From: Bacteroidales bacterium
GTDB lineage: Bacteria; Bacteroidota; Bacteroidia; Bacteroidales; JAGOPY01
Assembly: GCA_017991835.1 (NCBI GenBank)
Contig: JAGOPY010000002.1
Span: 207,562-271,561, forward strand
Reading direction: 5' to 3'
DNA length: 64,000 bases
Part shown: in pieces, positions 34,553 to 43,353 of the stretch
Numbering within the stretch: position 1 is the stretch's first letter
Layout of the letters: every line of letters starts with the position of its first letter
Notes under the pieces: model-generated
What the model was told of the DNA's origin: nothing
Databases searched by the model: none
What the model saw: the letters and a program-made list of their open reading frames with translations, nothing else
Position numbers and translations under genes: made by a program

Positions 34553-36200
34553 TATTCAGTTTGCCGGTGTAAACCGTTTCACCGGCCATGACACGGTAAA
34601 GGTAAAGTCCCGGTCTGAGCGTGCTTGCATCCAACGTAATCAGGTGGTATCCCGCATCCATCGTTCCCTCATTGCTTTCATAAACCGATAGACCGGTTAT
34701 TGCATAAATGCTGACCGAAACCGGCATGGCTTCTGCCAGCGTCAGTTCGAGGTTGGTCTTGTCTTTGAAAGGATTCGGAAATACAGTCAGGGATGGCTTC
34801 GCCGGAGTCTCATCGATACCCACCGGATCGGCCGTATTGAAATTGATACTCAGTCCATAGCCAAAATCGCCGGTACCTTGCTGGATCACTGTGTTGCTGC
34901 CATAATAGAGTGCATAATAACCCGGTGTGATCAATCCATCGCCACCTTCATCATAAAAATGGAAAGAAAAACAGGCTTCCTGTTCCAGTTCGAAGGTCTC
35001 CTGGATCATCTGGTTCGGGGTAGAATAGGGGCCTCCCGAATAGAGCACTTCGCCGGCACCATTCTTCAGTTCCCAGGTTGATTCATCCGGATTCTCATCG
35101 GTGCGGAAAAGCAGCTTGACAGTATTGGGAGTGTTCATGGCTTCGGGCAAAATGATGGTCTTGCCGTCATTGGAAGGGCATTCGTCATCATTTTCATTCG
35201 GATTGGAAGTATAAACGACCAATTCATACTCATGACCGGCCGGGAAGGTAATTTCAGGAAGAACGACCTCTTCTTCGTCGAGATAGTTCAGAGACCCTGC
35301 CCAGGAATAAGATTCGGTTTCCCCTCCGTTTACCTGGTAAAAGATCTGTACTGAAGTCATGGATTCGGAACCCACATTGCGCAATTTAATTGTCGGTTCC
35401 AGGCTTCCCATGCACGATGTCGCCGGGAGGTCGACAACCTGCTTCACCATGGCATCATACTGGTATACCGGAAGGAAATCAAGCAGAGGAAGTTTGGTGC
35501 CCTGGTGAATCTCCTTGGTGCTGTGATCCTGCAGGAAAACAACCACCTCGCACTCTTCCGGCACCCACGACGGGTCTATCGTAAACGGGATATCGTAGAC
35601 CTGCGTATTGCCACCGCTGAAGCTGACAGTCGTACCATTCTGGTTCGGAGCCATGAGCCGGCAAACATAGTTCAGTTCGTCCATCCCCTGCCAGAACTTT
35701 TCGATATGGGATTCGGTCACCACAACATGCAACCTGAGGTTCGAGCTGCTATTCGTACCGACCTTTTCCAGCGTTACATGGGCATTGAAATCGGTCAGGC
35801 AGGTATGCGTTCCCTCCACCTCCAGGGTGAACGCCGACTGGATCGCCAACCGCTGATTGACCCGCGGGAGATAGGAGGGATACATGCTCTCCGTTCCACT
35901 GCCGCCGACAACCGCACTGCCGCCGTCGAAATAGGCCGTCGGGAAACCGGGAATCTGGTAATAGGTGTTCCTGGCATTGGAATAAATATTTGTGTAATCA
36001 TCCCCGTTGTGATACTCAATGATGGCTACTTGGTGCCCGTTTGCGATCAGATCATCAGCACCCATGGCAGCCCCTGGGCAATACGGACACCATGTTCCGG
36101 TACCGATTTCGACAATCACTTTATCGCGGGGTACTGTCTGACCATAAATAAGGCCGGAGAGTAAGAGCGCCAGAGTAAATAAAAAGAATCTTCCTTTCAT
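34545..36200 (-). CDS. Omp28-related thioredoxin-fold protein with T9SS sorting domain
   Basis: A 551-residue exported protein. Signal peptide about 1-20; thioredoxin-like Omp28 domain (about 25-245) with a WCPYC redox motif (C38/C41) and a cis-proline-type FPTAYFDGG strand; a middle domain (about 255-440) rich in Ig-like strands with a FRTDENPDE segment; and a T9SS type-A C-terminal domain from PSLTVFPNPF to KLNIR. It is a paralogue of the upstream interrupted gene at 36210-37904: their middle domains are alike along about 100 residues, indicating a tandem duplication. The two lie 9 bases apart, so they probably share a transcript. Confidence 0.85.
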   Translation of the reverse strand: MKGRFFLFTLALLLSGLIYGQTVPRDKVIVEIGTGTWCPYCPGAAMGADDLIANGHQVAIIEYHNGDDYTNIYSNARNTYYQIPGFPTAYFDGGSAVVGGSGTESMYPSYLPRVNQRLAIQSAFTLEVEGTHTCLTDFNAHVTLEKVGTNSSSNLRLHVVVTESHIEKFWQGMDELNYVCRLMAPNQNGTTVSFSGGNTQVYDIPFTIDPSWVPEECEVVVFLQDHSTKEIHQGTKLPLLDFLPVYQYDAMVKQVVDLPATSCMGSLEPTIKLRNVGSESMTSVQIFYQVNGGETESYSWAGSLNYLDEEEVVLPEITFPAGHEYELVVYTSNPNENDDECPSNDGKTIILPEAMNTPNTVKLLFRTDENPDESTWELKNGAGEVLYSGGPYSTPNQMIQETFELEQEACFSFHFYDEGGDGLITPGYYALYYGSNTVIQQGTGDFGYGLSINFNTADPVGIDETPAKPSLTVFPNPFKDKTNLELTLAEAMPVSVSIYAITGLSVYESNEGTMDAGYHLITLDASTLRPGLYLYRVMAGETVYTGKLNIR

Positions 36201-36209
36201 ATGTTTTCG

Positions 36210-37904
36210 TTATTTGATAATGGTAATTTTTTGTGTTTGATGAGTTGGCCCGATGTTGGTTCTGACAAAGTATAATCCCGGCGCCAGATCTTTAGTATTT
36301 ATTTCAACCGTCTGGTAACCTGCCATTAGCTGGCCGGCATATACAGAAGTAACCAGTTGGCCTGCAACATCATAAATGAAGATTCGAACCTCTTTTTGTC
36401 CGTCGAGCCATAAAGTTGTGGTGAACTTATCCCTGGCCGGATTGGGAAAAATAACCATTGGAGGATTGCTTTGCATTTCGTCAATTCCGACTTGTGTATT
36501 CACTTCAAAATAAGCTGTATCGATCGCACCGAAATCGGTCCCGTTTGAAATGTAACTGTTCGATCCGTGGTACAGGGCATAGAATCCGGGGATATTCAAG
36601 CCGTCGCCTCCTTCGTCAAATATCCGGAAGATATAGCATTCCATGTCTTCCATCTGGAAGGTCTCCTGGATAACGGTATTCGGCTGGGAATAGGGCCCGC
36701 CGGAAAACTGCAATTCGCCAGCCGAATTGCGGATTTCCCAGGTCGTCTCATCCGGGTTTTCGTCTGTCCGGATCATGAGCTTAACCGTCAGCGGAGTGAT
36801 CTCGGCCCTGCTGAAAGACTGGATAATCGTATCGTTTCCGATGTATTCGTCAGGTACGCCATTCGGGTCGACCGTATATGCATAAAGGCTGTTCTCGTCA
36901 ATAATATTGAAGCTGATTTCAGGAAGTGTGATAACATCCGATCCCAGGAAGCCGAGATTACCGGTCCACTCATACAGGTATGTCGTTTCATCATTTATCC
37001 GGTAATATACATCCACCTGGGTTAGCGGCTCGGCCCCGTTATTCCTGATCGTCAGTTCAGGCTTGACAGTCCCCAGGCAATTGGTTTCGCTCACATTCGA
37101 AACCTTCGTTATGCTGGCTTCATGGTCGTAGAGCGGAGTGAAAGGTTCAGCCGTGCTGTTGGCTGCCTGGAGGACATCTTTATTCACATTATTCTGGATA
37201 AATCCTACAACTCCCAGTTCTTCAATCTTATAAACATTGGCCAGTTCCCATGACCCCTGCAGGATAAGATATTCACCTGGCTGAAAGGAGGCAGGGAGGG
37301 TGGTGCCGAATTGATCCGGGATCATTTTTTTCATTACGTCAAGAAAGTTCTTTTCGCCGTTTGATCCGGGAGGAGTTGTAAAATTGATGTGTTTTTCCAC
37401 AACGACCATGTGGGCGATCAGAGTGCCGCTAACGGCCTGTGTCGCTTCAATCATCATATCTACGTAGATGCTGTCCTCATCATCCGAAATCCTGTGGCTT
37501 AACCAGAGATTGAACGGTGAAGGGATGGCAGCATATTCGTCCAGCAGTTCCTGGGTATATCCGTGCGGACCTCCCGGATAACTGAAAGTAGGGCCGTTTG
37601 GAATATCGCCGTCGATGGTGGCCGTTGGAACCCCATTTATGCCGTAATAAGAGACCCTTGCATTGTTTTCTACTGTATTGTGGTTATGCATTGGGTCATA
37701 TCCGGGAAAATACCAGTGGTACTTGATAGCGGTGAGAATATCCCTGTTTTAGTTGAGGAGGTTGTCGAAAGCAGGGTTTTGCGAGGCACACGGTCCGCAG
37801 GATGCATTGGTAGCCTCTTCGATCAGCACCATTCTCTGGGATTGGGAATGAACCGAAAATACCAGAAATGAAAATGCAAATAATGTCAGGTAGATTGTTT
37901 TCAT
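36210..37904 (-). pseudogene. Omp28-related T9SS protein interrupted by an in-frame stop codon
   Basis: From an ATG at 37904 the frame encodes a signal peptide (about 1-20), then a CGPC redox motif at C36/C39, and stops at codon 52, where TAA (37749-37751) interrupts ...FDNLLN / NRDILT.... The frame then continues without any other defect to the natural end at 36210, through 493 further residues counted from the next ATG at 37691, including a thioredoxin-like rest, an Ig-like middle domain and the T9SS tail ending KITIIK. A C-to-T change of a CAA codon would explain the stop. The internal ATG at 37691 lacks signal peptide and redox motif. It could be a real nonsense mutation, a sequencing error, or rarely a read-through site. 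Confidence 0.85.
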
Positions 37905-37961
37905 TGGTATGATTTTTGAAAAATAAAGGACGAAAATTAAAAATATTTTAGTCGTTTGTTA

Positions 37962-37969
37962 TATATTTG
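37962..37969 (+). promoter_or_regulatory. -7 promoter box of the small T9SS gene
   Basis: TATATTTG lies about 34 bases before the ATG at 38003, in an A/T-rich gap shared with the divergent interrupted Omp28 gene. Confidence 0.5.
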
Positions 37970-38002
37970 CATAATTAAATAAGACTTGTAATAAAGATTG
38001 TC

Positions 38003-38734
38003 ATGAAGAAAATTTTACTCTCTCTCTTTGCTGTTTGCTTCTTGTTAAGCGCTAATACTCAAAGCTTTGTCCTGTCCTATGAGGGGAATACCCTGGCGCC
38101 GGATGCCGTCCTCGTAGTTGCTGATGACCCCACTGTGGAAGTAATTGAAGCCTGGGTGAATATCACCAATAATGCGGCCACGGCCAAATCGGTACTGGTG
38201 AAGAAAGTGATTCATGATGGCGATACCCTGGCCGGATCCGACAATACATTCTGCTGGGGGTTGTGCTATCCCAACACGACTTATGTAAGCCCGTTCCCGC
38301 AAACCATCCAGCCGGGAGACACAAGCGACCTGTTTTATGGCGATTACAGGCCGAATAACCTGATCGGTATATCAAAAATCACCTATGTTTTCTGGGACGA
38401 GATGAATGTGAACGATTCCGTAGCCGTGAATGTGCATTATAAAGCCAGCCCGGCATCAGTGAATGACCTGGCCGCAAAAATCACGGCTTCCGGTGTTTAC
38501 CCCAATCCCGCCTCCGGTATGGCTTACATCGATTACTCCATTCCAAATTCGGGCGGTAACAACCGGCTGGTCATCACCAATATGCTGGGCGCTAAAATTA
38601 AAGAGATCGGCTTAAAAAACATATCCGGCAAAGCAACGCTGGATGTTTCTGAACTGATGAACGGGATCTATTTTTATTCCATTATCTCCGATAACCAGCA
38701 GGTGATTACCGGTAAGTTCCTCGTAAGACATTGA
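38003..38734 (+). CDS. Small secreted protein with T9SS sorting domain
   Basis: A 243-residue exported protein with signal peptide (about 1-20), one beta-rich domain (about 22-145) of Ig-like character containing one cysteine pair at FCWGLCYP, and a T9SS type-A tail starting GVYPNPASG and ending GKFLVRH. No catalytic motif is visible. It is divergent from the Omp28-like pair and is closed by the hairpin at 38753-38779. Function unknown; it is possibly another surface factor of this T9SS cluster. Confidence 0.78.
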   Translation: MKKILLSLFAVCFLLSANTQSFVLSYEGNTLAPDAVLVVADDPTVEVIEAWVNITNNAATAKSVLVKKVIHDGDTLAGSDNTFCWGLCYPNTTYVSPFPQTIQPGDTSDLFYGDYRPNNLIGISKITYVFWDEMNVNDSVAVNVHYKASPASVNDLAAKITASGVYPNPASGMAYIDYSIPNSGGNNRLVITNMLGAKIKEIGLKNISGKATLDVSELMNGIYFYSIISDNQQVITGKFLVRH

Positions 38735-38746
38735 TATAAAATTCCA

Positions 38747-38779
38747 AACAAAAAAGCCTTACAATTTTTGTAAGGCTTT
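38747..38779 (-). terminator. Bidirectional intrinsic terminator between csp and the T9SS gene
   Basis: A 10-bp perfect stem AAAGCCTTAC/GTAAGGCTTT with a seven-base loop separates the converging genes. On the minus strand it is followed by a T-rich tract (TTTGTTT), ending csp; on the plus strand the tail is shorter. Confidence 0.8.
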
Positions 38780-38808
38780 CCTGAGATCAAGGTTATGTGC
38801 TTTTTATA

Positions 38809-39000
38809 TTAAGATTTCTTAACATTAACTGCATTTAATCCTTTTCTGCCTTCCTGAAGATCAAAGGTTACCCTGTCGTTTTCCTTGATTTCATCTTTTA
38901 ATCCTGATACATGAACAAAATATTCCTTGTCCGATGCATCGTCTTTAATAAATCCGAAACCTTTGGAGTTATTAAAGAATTTTACTGTTCCTGTGTTCAT
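38809..39000 (-). CDS. Cold-shock domain protein (CspA family)
   Basis: A 63-residue single-stranded nucleic-acid-binding protein. From the ATG at 39000 it begins GTVKFFN, and RNP1 KGFGFI is at 13-18 and RNP2 YFVHVS at 27-32, with His replacing the more usual second aromatic order (VFVHFS). The longer upstream frame runs over its promoter and is not used. The -7 box TATCTTTG at 39028-39035 gives a leader of only about 20-28 bases, so the long cold-responsive leader of E. coli cspA is absent. It acts in the cytoplasm as an RNA chaperone. Confidence 0.93.
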   Translation of the reverse strand: MNTGTVKFFNNSKGFGFIKDDASDKEYFVHVSGLKDEIKENDRVTFDLQEGRKGLNAVNVKKS

Positions 39001-39027
39001 AATGATGTATTGATTATTAAATTTTTG

Positions 39028-39035
39028 CAAAGATA
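39028..39035 (-). promoter_or_regulatory. -7 promoter box of the csp gene
   Basis: The minus strand reads TATCTTTG, 27 bases upstream of the ATG at 39000, between the PAP2 stop and the csp start. Confidence 0.55.
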
Positions 39036-39062
39036 TGTTTTTTTGAATTGATAACGTGATAA

Positions 39063-39617
39063 TCAATCTTTTTTAATTTCCTGCCGGCCGGTCCGTTTGT
39101 TGTTCAACAGGCGGCAGAAGAACCAGCCGGTGAAAAGCCCGATGAATATGCCACCGGCAACATCGCTCGGATAATGGACTCCCAGTGCCATCCGTGAATA
39201 CGCCACAAGGAATGCCCAGGTAAAAACAGCTACAGCTATGCTCTTTCTGCGGGTGACCAGCGTTAAAGCCATCGCGATGGCGAATGCTTCCAGCGTGTGC
39301 CCCGATGGAAATGAAGCACTTCCTCCCGACGACAATTTCTCAATGTCAGGATAGGTAATGAACGGTCTTTCGCGGGCTATCAGGGTTTTTAATACGAGGC
39401 TTATCAATGCAGCCGCAACCAGCGCAGCCATCATTTTAAGGAAGTCCCTGCGGTGCTTCCAGGTCTTTTTTTTCACAGCAATGACCAGGAACACGATCAC
39501 AATCCCGATACTTACATAAGAGGCCGAATATGAAAGGATATACAGGGCTTCGTCAAGGCCGGCAATCCTGCCGTGGTGAATGAACCGGAGAAGTTCTATG
39601 TCGAAGGTTGAAAGCAT
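39063..39617 (-). CDS. PAP2 family membrane phosphatase
   Basis: A 184-residue integral membrane phosphatase. The three PAP2 motifs are complete: KTLIARERP, PSGH and SRMALGVHYPSD (the last holds the catalytic His and Asp). Five to six hydrophobic helices are visible. Such enzymes dephosphorylate undecaprenyl pyrophosphate, lipid A or phosphatidylglycerol phosphate. Its start is 3 bases after the lpxB stop, which hints at a lipid A or lipid carrier substrate, but this is inference from context. Confidence 0.88.
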   Translation of the reverse strand: MLSTFDIELLRFIHHGRIAGLDEALYILSYSASYVSIGIVIVFLVIAVKKKTWKHRRDFLKMMAALVAAALISLVLKTLIARERPFITYPDIEKLSSGGSASFPSGHTLEAFAIAMALTLVTRRKSIAVAVFTWAFLVAYSRMALGVHYPSDVAGGIFIGLFTGWFFCRLLNNKRTGRQEIKKD

Positions 39618-39620
39618 TGT

Positions 39621-40739
39621 TTATCCCCGCTTCAAAAGTTGATGGATGATGGCCGCGGCTCTTGCCGCTGCCCCTGGCCCTCCCAGCCGTTCCCGGAGGG
39701 AATGATACCCGCTGATCATTTCAGTGCGACGTGGGCCCTGGATGATTTTTTGCATCTCGGCCTCCAGTTTGTCAGCCGTTAGATCATTCTGGATTAGCTC
39801 CGTCACAACCTCTCGGTCCATGATCAGGTTCACCAGCGAAATGTATTTCACATCCACCAGGCGGCGGGCTATCGCATAAGAAATGGCGCTACCCCGGTAA
39901 CAAACAACCTGGGGTGTCCCTGTCAAAGCTGCCTCAAGCGTGGCGGTGCCAGATGCCACCAGGGCTGCATGCGAATGACGGAGCAGATCATGAGTCTGTC
40001 CGAAGAGTATCCGGACATCCTTATCTCCTGTCACCGACCGGTAATATTCCCGATCAAGGGAAGGAGCACCGGCAACAACACACTGGTAACCGGGATATCT
40101 TTCAGCCGCCCGGATCATCACCGGCAATATCCTTTTTATTTCCTGCTTCCTTGATCCCGGCAACAGTGCAATCACAGGCATATCATGCAATTCATTTTTT
40201 TTCAGGAAGGTTTCCCTGGAACCCGAATCCTTTGCTTCATTCAGAATATCCATCAAGGGATGCCCGACAAAATCCACATCAAATTGATATTTTGAATAGA
40301 AAGCTTTCTCAAAAGGAAGAATGACCAGCATTTTATCCACATATTTCCTGATACTATAAACCCTCGATTTTTTCCAGGCCCAAACCTGCGGTGAAATATA
40401 GTACACAACTTTAAATCCTTTCCGGCTGGCGTATTTTGCCATGCGCAGGTTGAAACCCGGATAATCGACCAGTATCAGAAGATCCGGTCTGAAATCGTTG
40501 ATATCTTTTTTGCAATAGTTCAGGTTTTTCAGAATGGTCTTCAGGTTGACAGCCACCTCCAGAAACCCCATAAAAGCCAGGTCGCGGTAGTGTTTGACCA
40601 GGTGGCCGCCTGCCTGCTCCATCATGTCGCCGCCCCATACCCTGAAAACTGCGCCAGGATCATTGTTCCTTATTTCGCTGATCAGGCGGGAGCCATGTAG
40701 GTCTCCCGAAGCTTCGCCGGCAATGATATAGTATTTCAT
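39621..40739 (-). CDS. lpxB: Lipid-A-disaccharide synthase
   Basis: LpxB joins UDP-2,3-diacylglucosamine and lipid X to lipid A disaccharide at the inner membrane surface. The 372-residue GT-B-type protein opens with IIAGEASGDLHG and has FRVWGGDMM, the conserved DYPGFNLR segment, YYISPQVWAWK, and LLPGSRKQEI. The start lies directly next to the stop of the small membrane-protein gene, in the surE-hypothetical-lpxB-PAP2 operon, an arrangement common in Bacteroidota. Confidence 0.96.
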   Translation of the reverse strand: MKYYIIAGEASGDLHGSRLISEIRNNDPGAVFRVWGGDMMEQAGGHLVKHYRDLAFMGFLEVAVNLKTILKNLNYCKKDINDFRPDLLILVDYPGFNLRMAKYASRKGFKVVYYISPQVWAWKKSRVYSIRKYVDKMLVILPFEKAFYSKYQFDVDFVGHPLMDILNEAKDSGSRETFLKKNELHDMPVIALLPGSRKQEIKRILPVMIRAAERYPGYQCVVAGAPSLDREYYRSVTGDKDVRILFGQTHDLLRHSHAALVASGTATLEAALTGTPQVVCYRGSAISYAIARRLVDVKYISLVNLIMDREVVTELIQNDLTADKLEAEMQKIIQGPRRTEMISGYHSLRERLGGPGAAARAAAIIHQLLKRG

Positions 40740-41021
40740 CTAAAAGAACCGGATAAAGAGAAAACCGCCGACCATTAAAAGAAATGTGGAAAGGAGGATG
40801 CCCCGGCCTGTACGGTCATATTTCAGGCTGACAAAATAGATCCGGATCGGGATGATATTGACAGCCAGCGACAGCATCATCATCCGGTCGGTTTCAAATG
40901 GCAAAGCCCACCAGGAACCGGTATTGACCTGCGAACCAATCAGCCACAATATCCCGTACAGAAAGACAGGGAGCAACAGGCCGATCAGAGCCCCGAAAGC
41001 TATATTATCCCTTTTCAGCAT
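40740..41021 (-). CDS. Small membrane protein of unknown function (surE-lpxB linker)
   Basis: Unrecognised. The chosen ATG at 41021 gives 93 residues and overlaps the surE stop by 17 bases; a longer frame to 41132 would lie wholly inside surE and starts with unlikely sequence. Three hydrophobic helices are visible (FGALIGLLLPVFLYGILWL, MLSLAVNIIPIRIYFVSL, ILLSTFLLMVGGFLFI). The position between surE and lpxB in the operon is the only clue to function, perhaps envelope-related. Confidence 0.75.
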   Translation of the reverse strand: MLKRDNIAFGALIGLLLPVFLYGILWLIGSQVNTGSWWALPFETDRMMMLSLAVNIIPIRIYFVSLKYDRTGRGILLSTFLLMVGGFLFIRFF

Positions 41022-41790
41022 CCAGGTTCCAGTTTTGCAACGTATGCAGGGCATAATGAGCGGTGAGGTCGAAATGTACCGGCACCACCGAAACGTAATG
41101 ATTTTCCAGGGCCCACTGGTCGGTATCATCATTTTCCTCCAGCTTCTCGAAATAACCCGTCAGCCAGTGATATTCCCGTTTGTGGGGATCGGTCCGGGTA
41201 TCGAACTCCTCTACCCATCTTGCCCGTCCCTGCCGGCAGATTCTCACCCCTTTTATATCGGAGCCGTTTAACGCCGGTATGTTGACATTCAGGCAAATAC
41301 CATCAGGCAGGCTATGTTCGATGACTCTGCCGGCAATGAGCCTGACAAAGGGTTCACATGCAGAAAAGTCAGCATTGTGGCTGTAATCCAGCATCGAAAA
41401 ACCGACCGAGGGGACCCCGCCGATCGCGCTCTCCAGCACAGCGGCCATGGTTCCGGAGTAAATAATGTTGATCGCAGCGTTTGAACCATGATTGATCCCC
41501 GAAACGAGCAAGTCGGGTTTGGCTTTCAATACGACTTGTTCGCCCAGCTTAACACAATCGACCGGAGTACCGTTGCAACTGTATTCGGCATAACCCTCTT
41601 CGCGGGCGATGAGATGCAGCCGAAGTGGGCTTCTGACCGTTATGGCATGCCCCGAGCCTGACATCGGCCTGTCGGGCGCGACGACCGTAACATTTCCCAT
41701 GGTCCGCATGACTTTGATCAGTGTTCGCAGACCTGGTGCGAATATACCGTCATCATTAGTGATAAGTATGGTAGGGGGTTTTGAGTTCAC
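41005..41790 (-). CDS. surE: 5'/3'-nucleotidase SurE
   Basis: SurE is a metal-dependent nucleotidase that hydrolyses nucleoside monophosphates and short polyphosphates, linked to stationary-phase survival. The 261-residue protein starts with GTG at 41790. The catalytic DD pair is in ILITNDDGIFAPG (D13/D14), followed by PDRPMSGSGHAIT and VSGINHGSN. It heads the operon to lpxB and PAP2. A -7 box TATCTTTG lies only four bases before the GTG, so its transcript may be leaderless. Confidence 0.95.
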   Translation of the reverse strand: MNSKPPTILITNDDGIFAPGLRTLIKVMRTMGNVTVVAPDRPMSGSGHAITVRSPLRLHLIAREEGYAEYSCNGTPVDCVKLGEQVVLKAKPDLLVSGINHGSNAAINIIYSGTMAAVLESAIGGVPSVGFSMLDYSHNADFSACEPFVRLIAGRVIEHSLPDGICLNVNIPALNGSDIKGVRICRQGRARWVEEFDTRTDPHKREYHWLTGYFEKLEENDDTDQWALENHYVSVVPVHFDLTAHYALHTLQNWNLDAEKG

Positions 41791-41794
41791 GCGG

Positions 41795-41802
41795 CAAAGA
41801 TA
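41795..41802 (-). promoter_or_regulatory. -7 promoter box of surE, abutting its GTG start
   Basis: The minus strand reads TATCTTTG, then four bases, then the GTG at 41790. A TTTG lies 17 bases further upstream (41820-41823), close to the usual -33 spacing. Confidence 0.5.
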
Positions 41803-41818
41803 ATATTATTTAACCGGA

Positions 41819-42400
41819 TCAAAACCGGCGAAGTTCGTCGTAAAGTTGATGCACGGGCAATCCCATCACATTAAAATATGATCCGTTGATCCCGGATATG
41901 CCGATGTAACCAATCCATTCCTGGATACCGTATGAACCGGCTTTATCATAAGGCTGATATGCTTCCAGGTAATAGGTGATCTCTTCATCCGAAAGTTCTT
42001 TGAAATAGACATCGGTCCAGCAGGTAAAAGAGCGGTTCTTTTTGCTGTCGCGTATGCAAATGCCGGTTACCACCTGGTGCATCCTGCCCGACAGCGCCTT
42101 CAGCATTGCTTTTGCACCTGCCTTTCCTTCCGGTTTTCCGAGGATATTACCGTCGAGCAGCACCAGGGTATCGGCCGTGATGATAATGTTTGCCGGTTGA
42201 GAGATCATATCCGCAAAATGGTCTGCTTTCTTTTCCGCCAGGTAAAGGGCCGCTTCGTCAGGTGTCAGTGAATCCGGGAATGATTCGTCGATATCGGCAG
42301 CCATTTCCGAGAATTCCAGGCCGAGCTGACTTAATAAATACCTTCTCCGGGGAGATTTTGACGCCAGGATGATATGACGGCCTTTCAGGTTGTCGAACAT
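41819..42400 (-). CDS. Maf family nucleotide pyrophosphatase
   Basis: A 193-residue Maf/YhdE-type house-cleaning enzyme that hydrolyses dTTP/UTP or modified nucleotides to monophosphates. The N-terminal IILASKSPRRRYLLSQLG and the ITADTLVLLDGNILGKP segment with catalytic Asp are typical; the GSYGIQ(EWIG) segment matches the dTTP/UTP branch. The start is 3 bases after the stop of the prenyltransferase gene, making it the end of the DUF2520-kdsC-ubiA-maf operon, in the order commonly seen in Bacteroidota. Confidence 0.93.
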   Translation of the reverse strand: MFDNLKGRHIILASKSPRRRYLLSQLGLEFSEMAADIDESFPDSLTPDEAALYLAEKKADHFADMISQPANIIITADTLVLLDGNILGKPEGKAGAKAMLKALSGRMHQVVTGICIRDSKKNRSFTCWTDVYFKELSDEEITYYLEAYQPYDKAGSYGIQEWIGYIGISGINGSYFNVMGLPVHQLYDELRRF

Positions 42401-42403
42401 AAA

Positions 42404-43351
42404 CTAAATATTTCTGAAATAGACTGTTAATAAGGAGAGCATTCCGGTTACCATGATGATCTTAAAGAAAAGGCTCAATTGCCTGAAGGCCGAATTCGAA
42501 CCGGTCTTTATGGTCCAGAAAAGGGTAACCACGATCAGGACCTGTGTGATCAGAAGCGACCAGGACATCACCACCAATCCCGATCTGTGAAGATTTAGCT
42601 GAAACCATGCCAGAAGTAATATCAGCACCACCTCCAAAGCAATGATCAGATACTTCACCTTTTTCTGCCCTAAAACAATAGCCAGCGTATTGCAGCCAAA
42701 CCGGCTGTCGCCCGTCATATCCTCGGCGTCTTTGATGATTTCCCGCGTCAGGGTGGTCAGAAAGGCAAAAGAGGCAAATGCCAGGATGAAACGGTTCAGG
42801 ATTGCAAAAGATGAAGCGGCTTCAATGAAAACCTCCGGTGTTTTTTTCAGATGATAGAACTCAAACAGCCAGTATATTATCACGGTTAATGCTGCCAGAA
42901 GAGCAACAACCAGGTTGCCGGCAATCGGCAGGTATTTGTATTTGAAACTGTAATAAAAAAGGGCTGTGGGAATAATGACAAAGAGGATGGCAAGAAAAAT
43001 ATTCCCGGACAAATAGCTGAATGCAATTCCAAGAACGATCCCGGAGGCTGTCAGGTTGAAGTGGAGCTTGTTCCCGGTCTCCACACTGATCTTTTTTCCG
43101 ATGATCTGCCTGTCGGGTTTGTTGATCCGGTCGATCTCAATGTCGAGAACATCGTTGATCACATAACCGCCGGCCCCGATGAGAACCGTTGCCAGGATAA
43201 GCAGGAGGAATTGCCAGAAAGGCATGAGCCCGGAGAGGTGGTTCATGGCGAATACCGGCTCGAATATGGCATATCTGACCAGCAGCAGCATGCCGGCCAT
43301 GATGGCCAGGTTTAATGGCCGGACAAGGGATATGACGGCTTTAAGATTCAT
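42404..43351 (-). CDS. UbiA-type prenyltransferase (geranylgeranylglycerol-phosphate synthase-like)
   Basis: A 315-residue integral membrane prenyltransferase starting at the ATG at 43351 (2 bases after the kdsC stop). Eight to nine helices are predicted by eye. The two aspartate-rich motifs are NDVLDIEIDRINKPDR (about nt 43145-43190) and DAEDMTGD (about nt 42705-42730). In Bacteroidota, genes at this spot between kdsC and maf are usually annotated as geranylgeranylglycerol-phosphate geranylgeranyltransferase-like; the true prenyl acceptor is not proved by sequence and a menaquinone or heme role is possible. Confidence 0.85.
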   Translation of the reverse strand: MNLKAVISLVRPLNLAIMAGMLLLVRYAIFEPVFAMNHLSGLMPFWQFLLLILATVLIGAGGYVINDVLDIEIDRINKPDRQIIGKKISVETGNKLHFNLTASGIVLGIAFSYLSGNIFLAILFVIIPTALFYYSFKYKYLPIAGNLVVALLAALTVIIYWLFEFYHLKKTPEVFIEAASSFAILNRFILAFASFAFLTTLTREIIKDAEDMTGDSRFGCNTLAIVLGQKKVKYLIIALEVVLILLLAWFQLNLHRSGLVVMSWSLLITQVLIVVTLFWTIKTGSNSAFRQLSLFFKIIMVTGMLSLLTVYFRNI

Positions 43352-43353
43352 TT

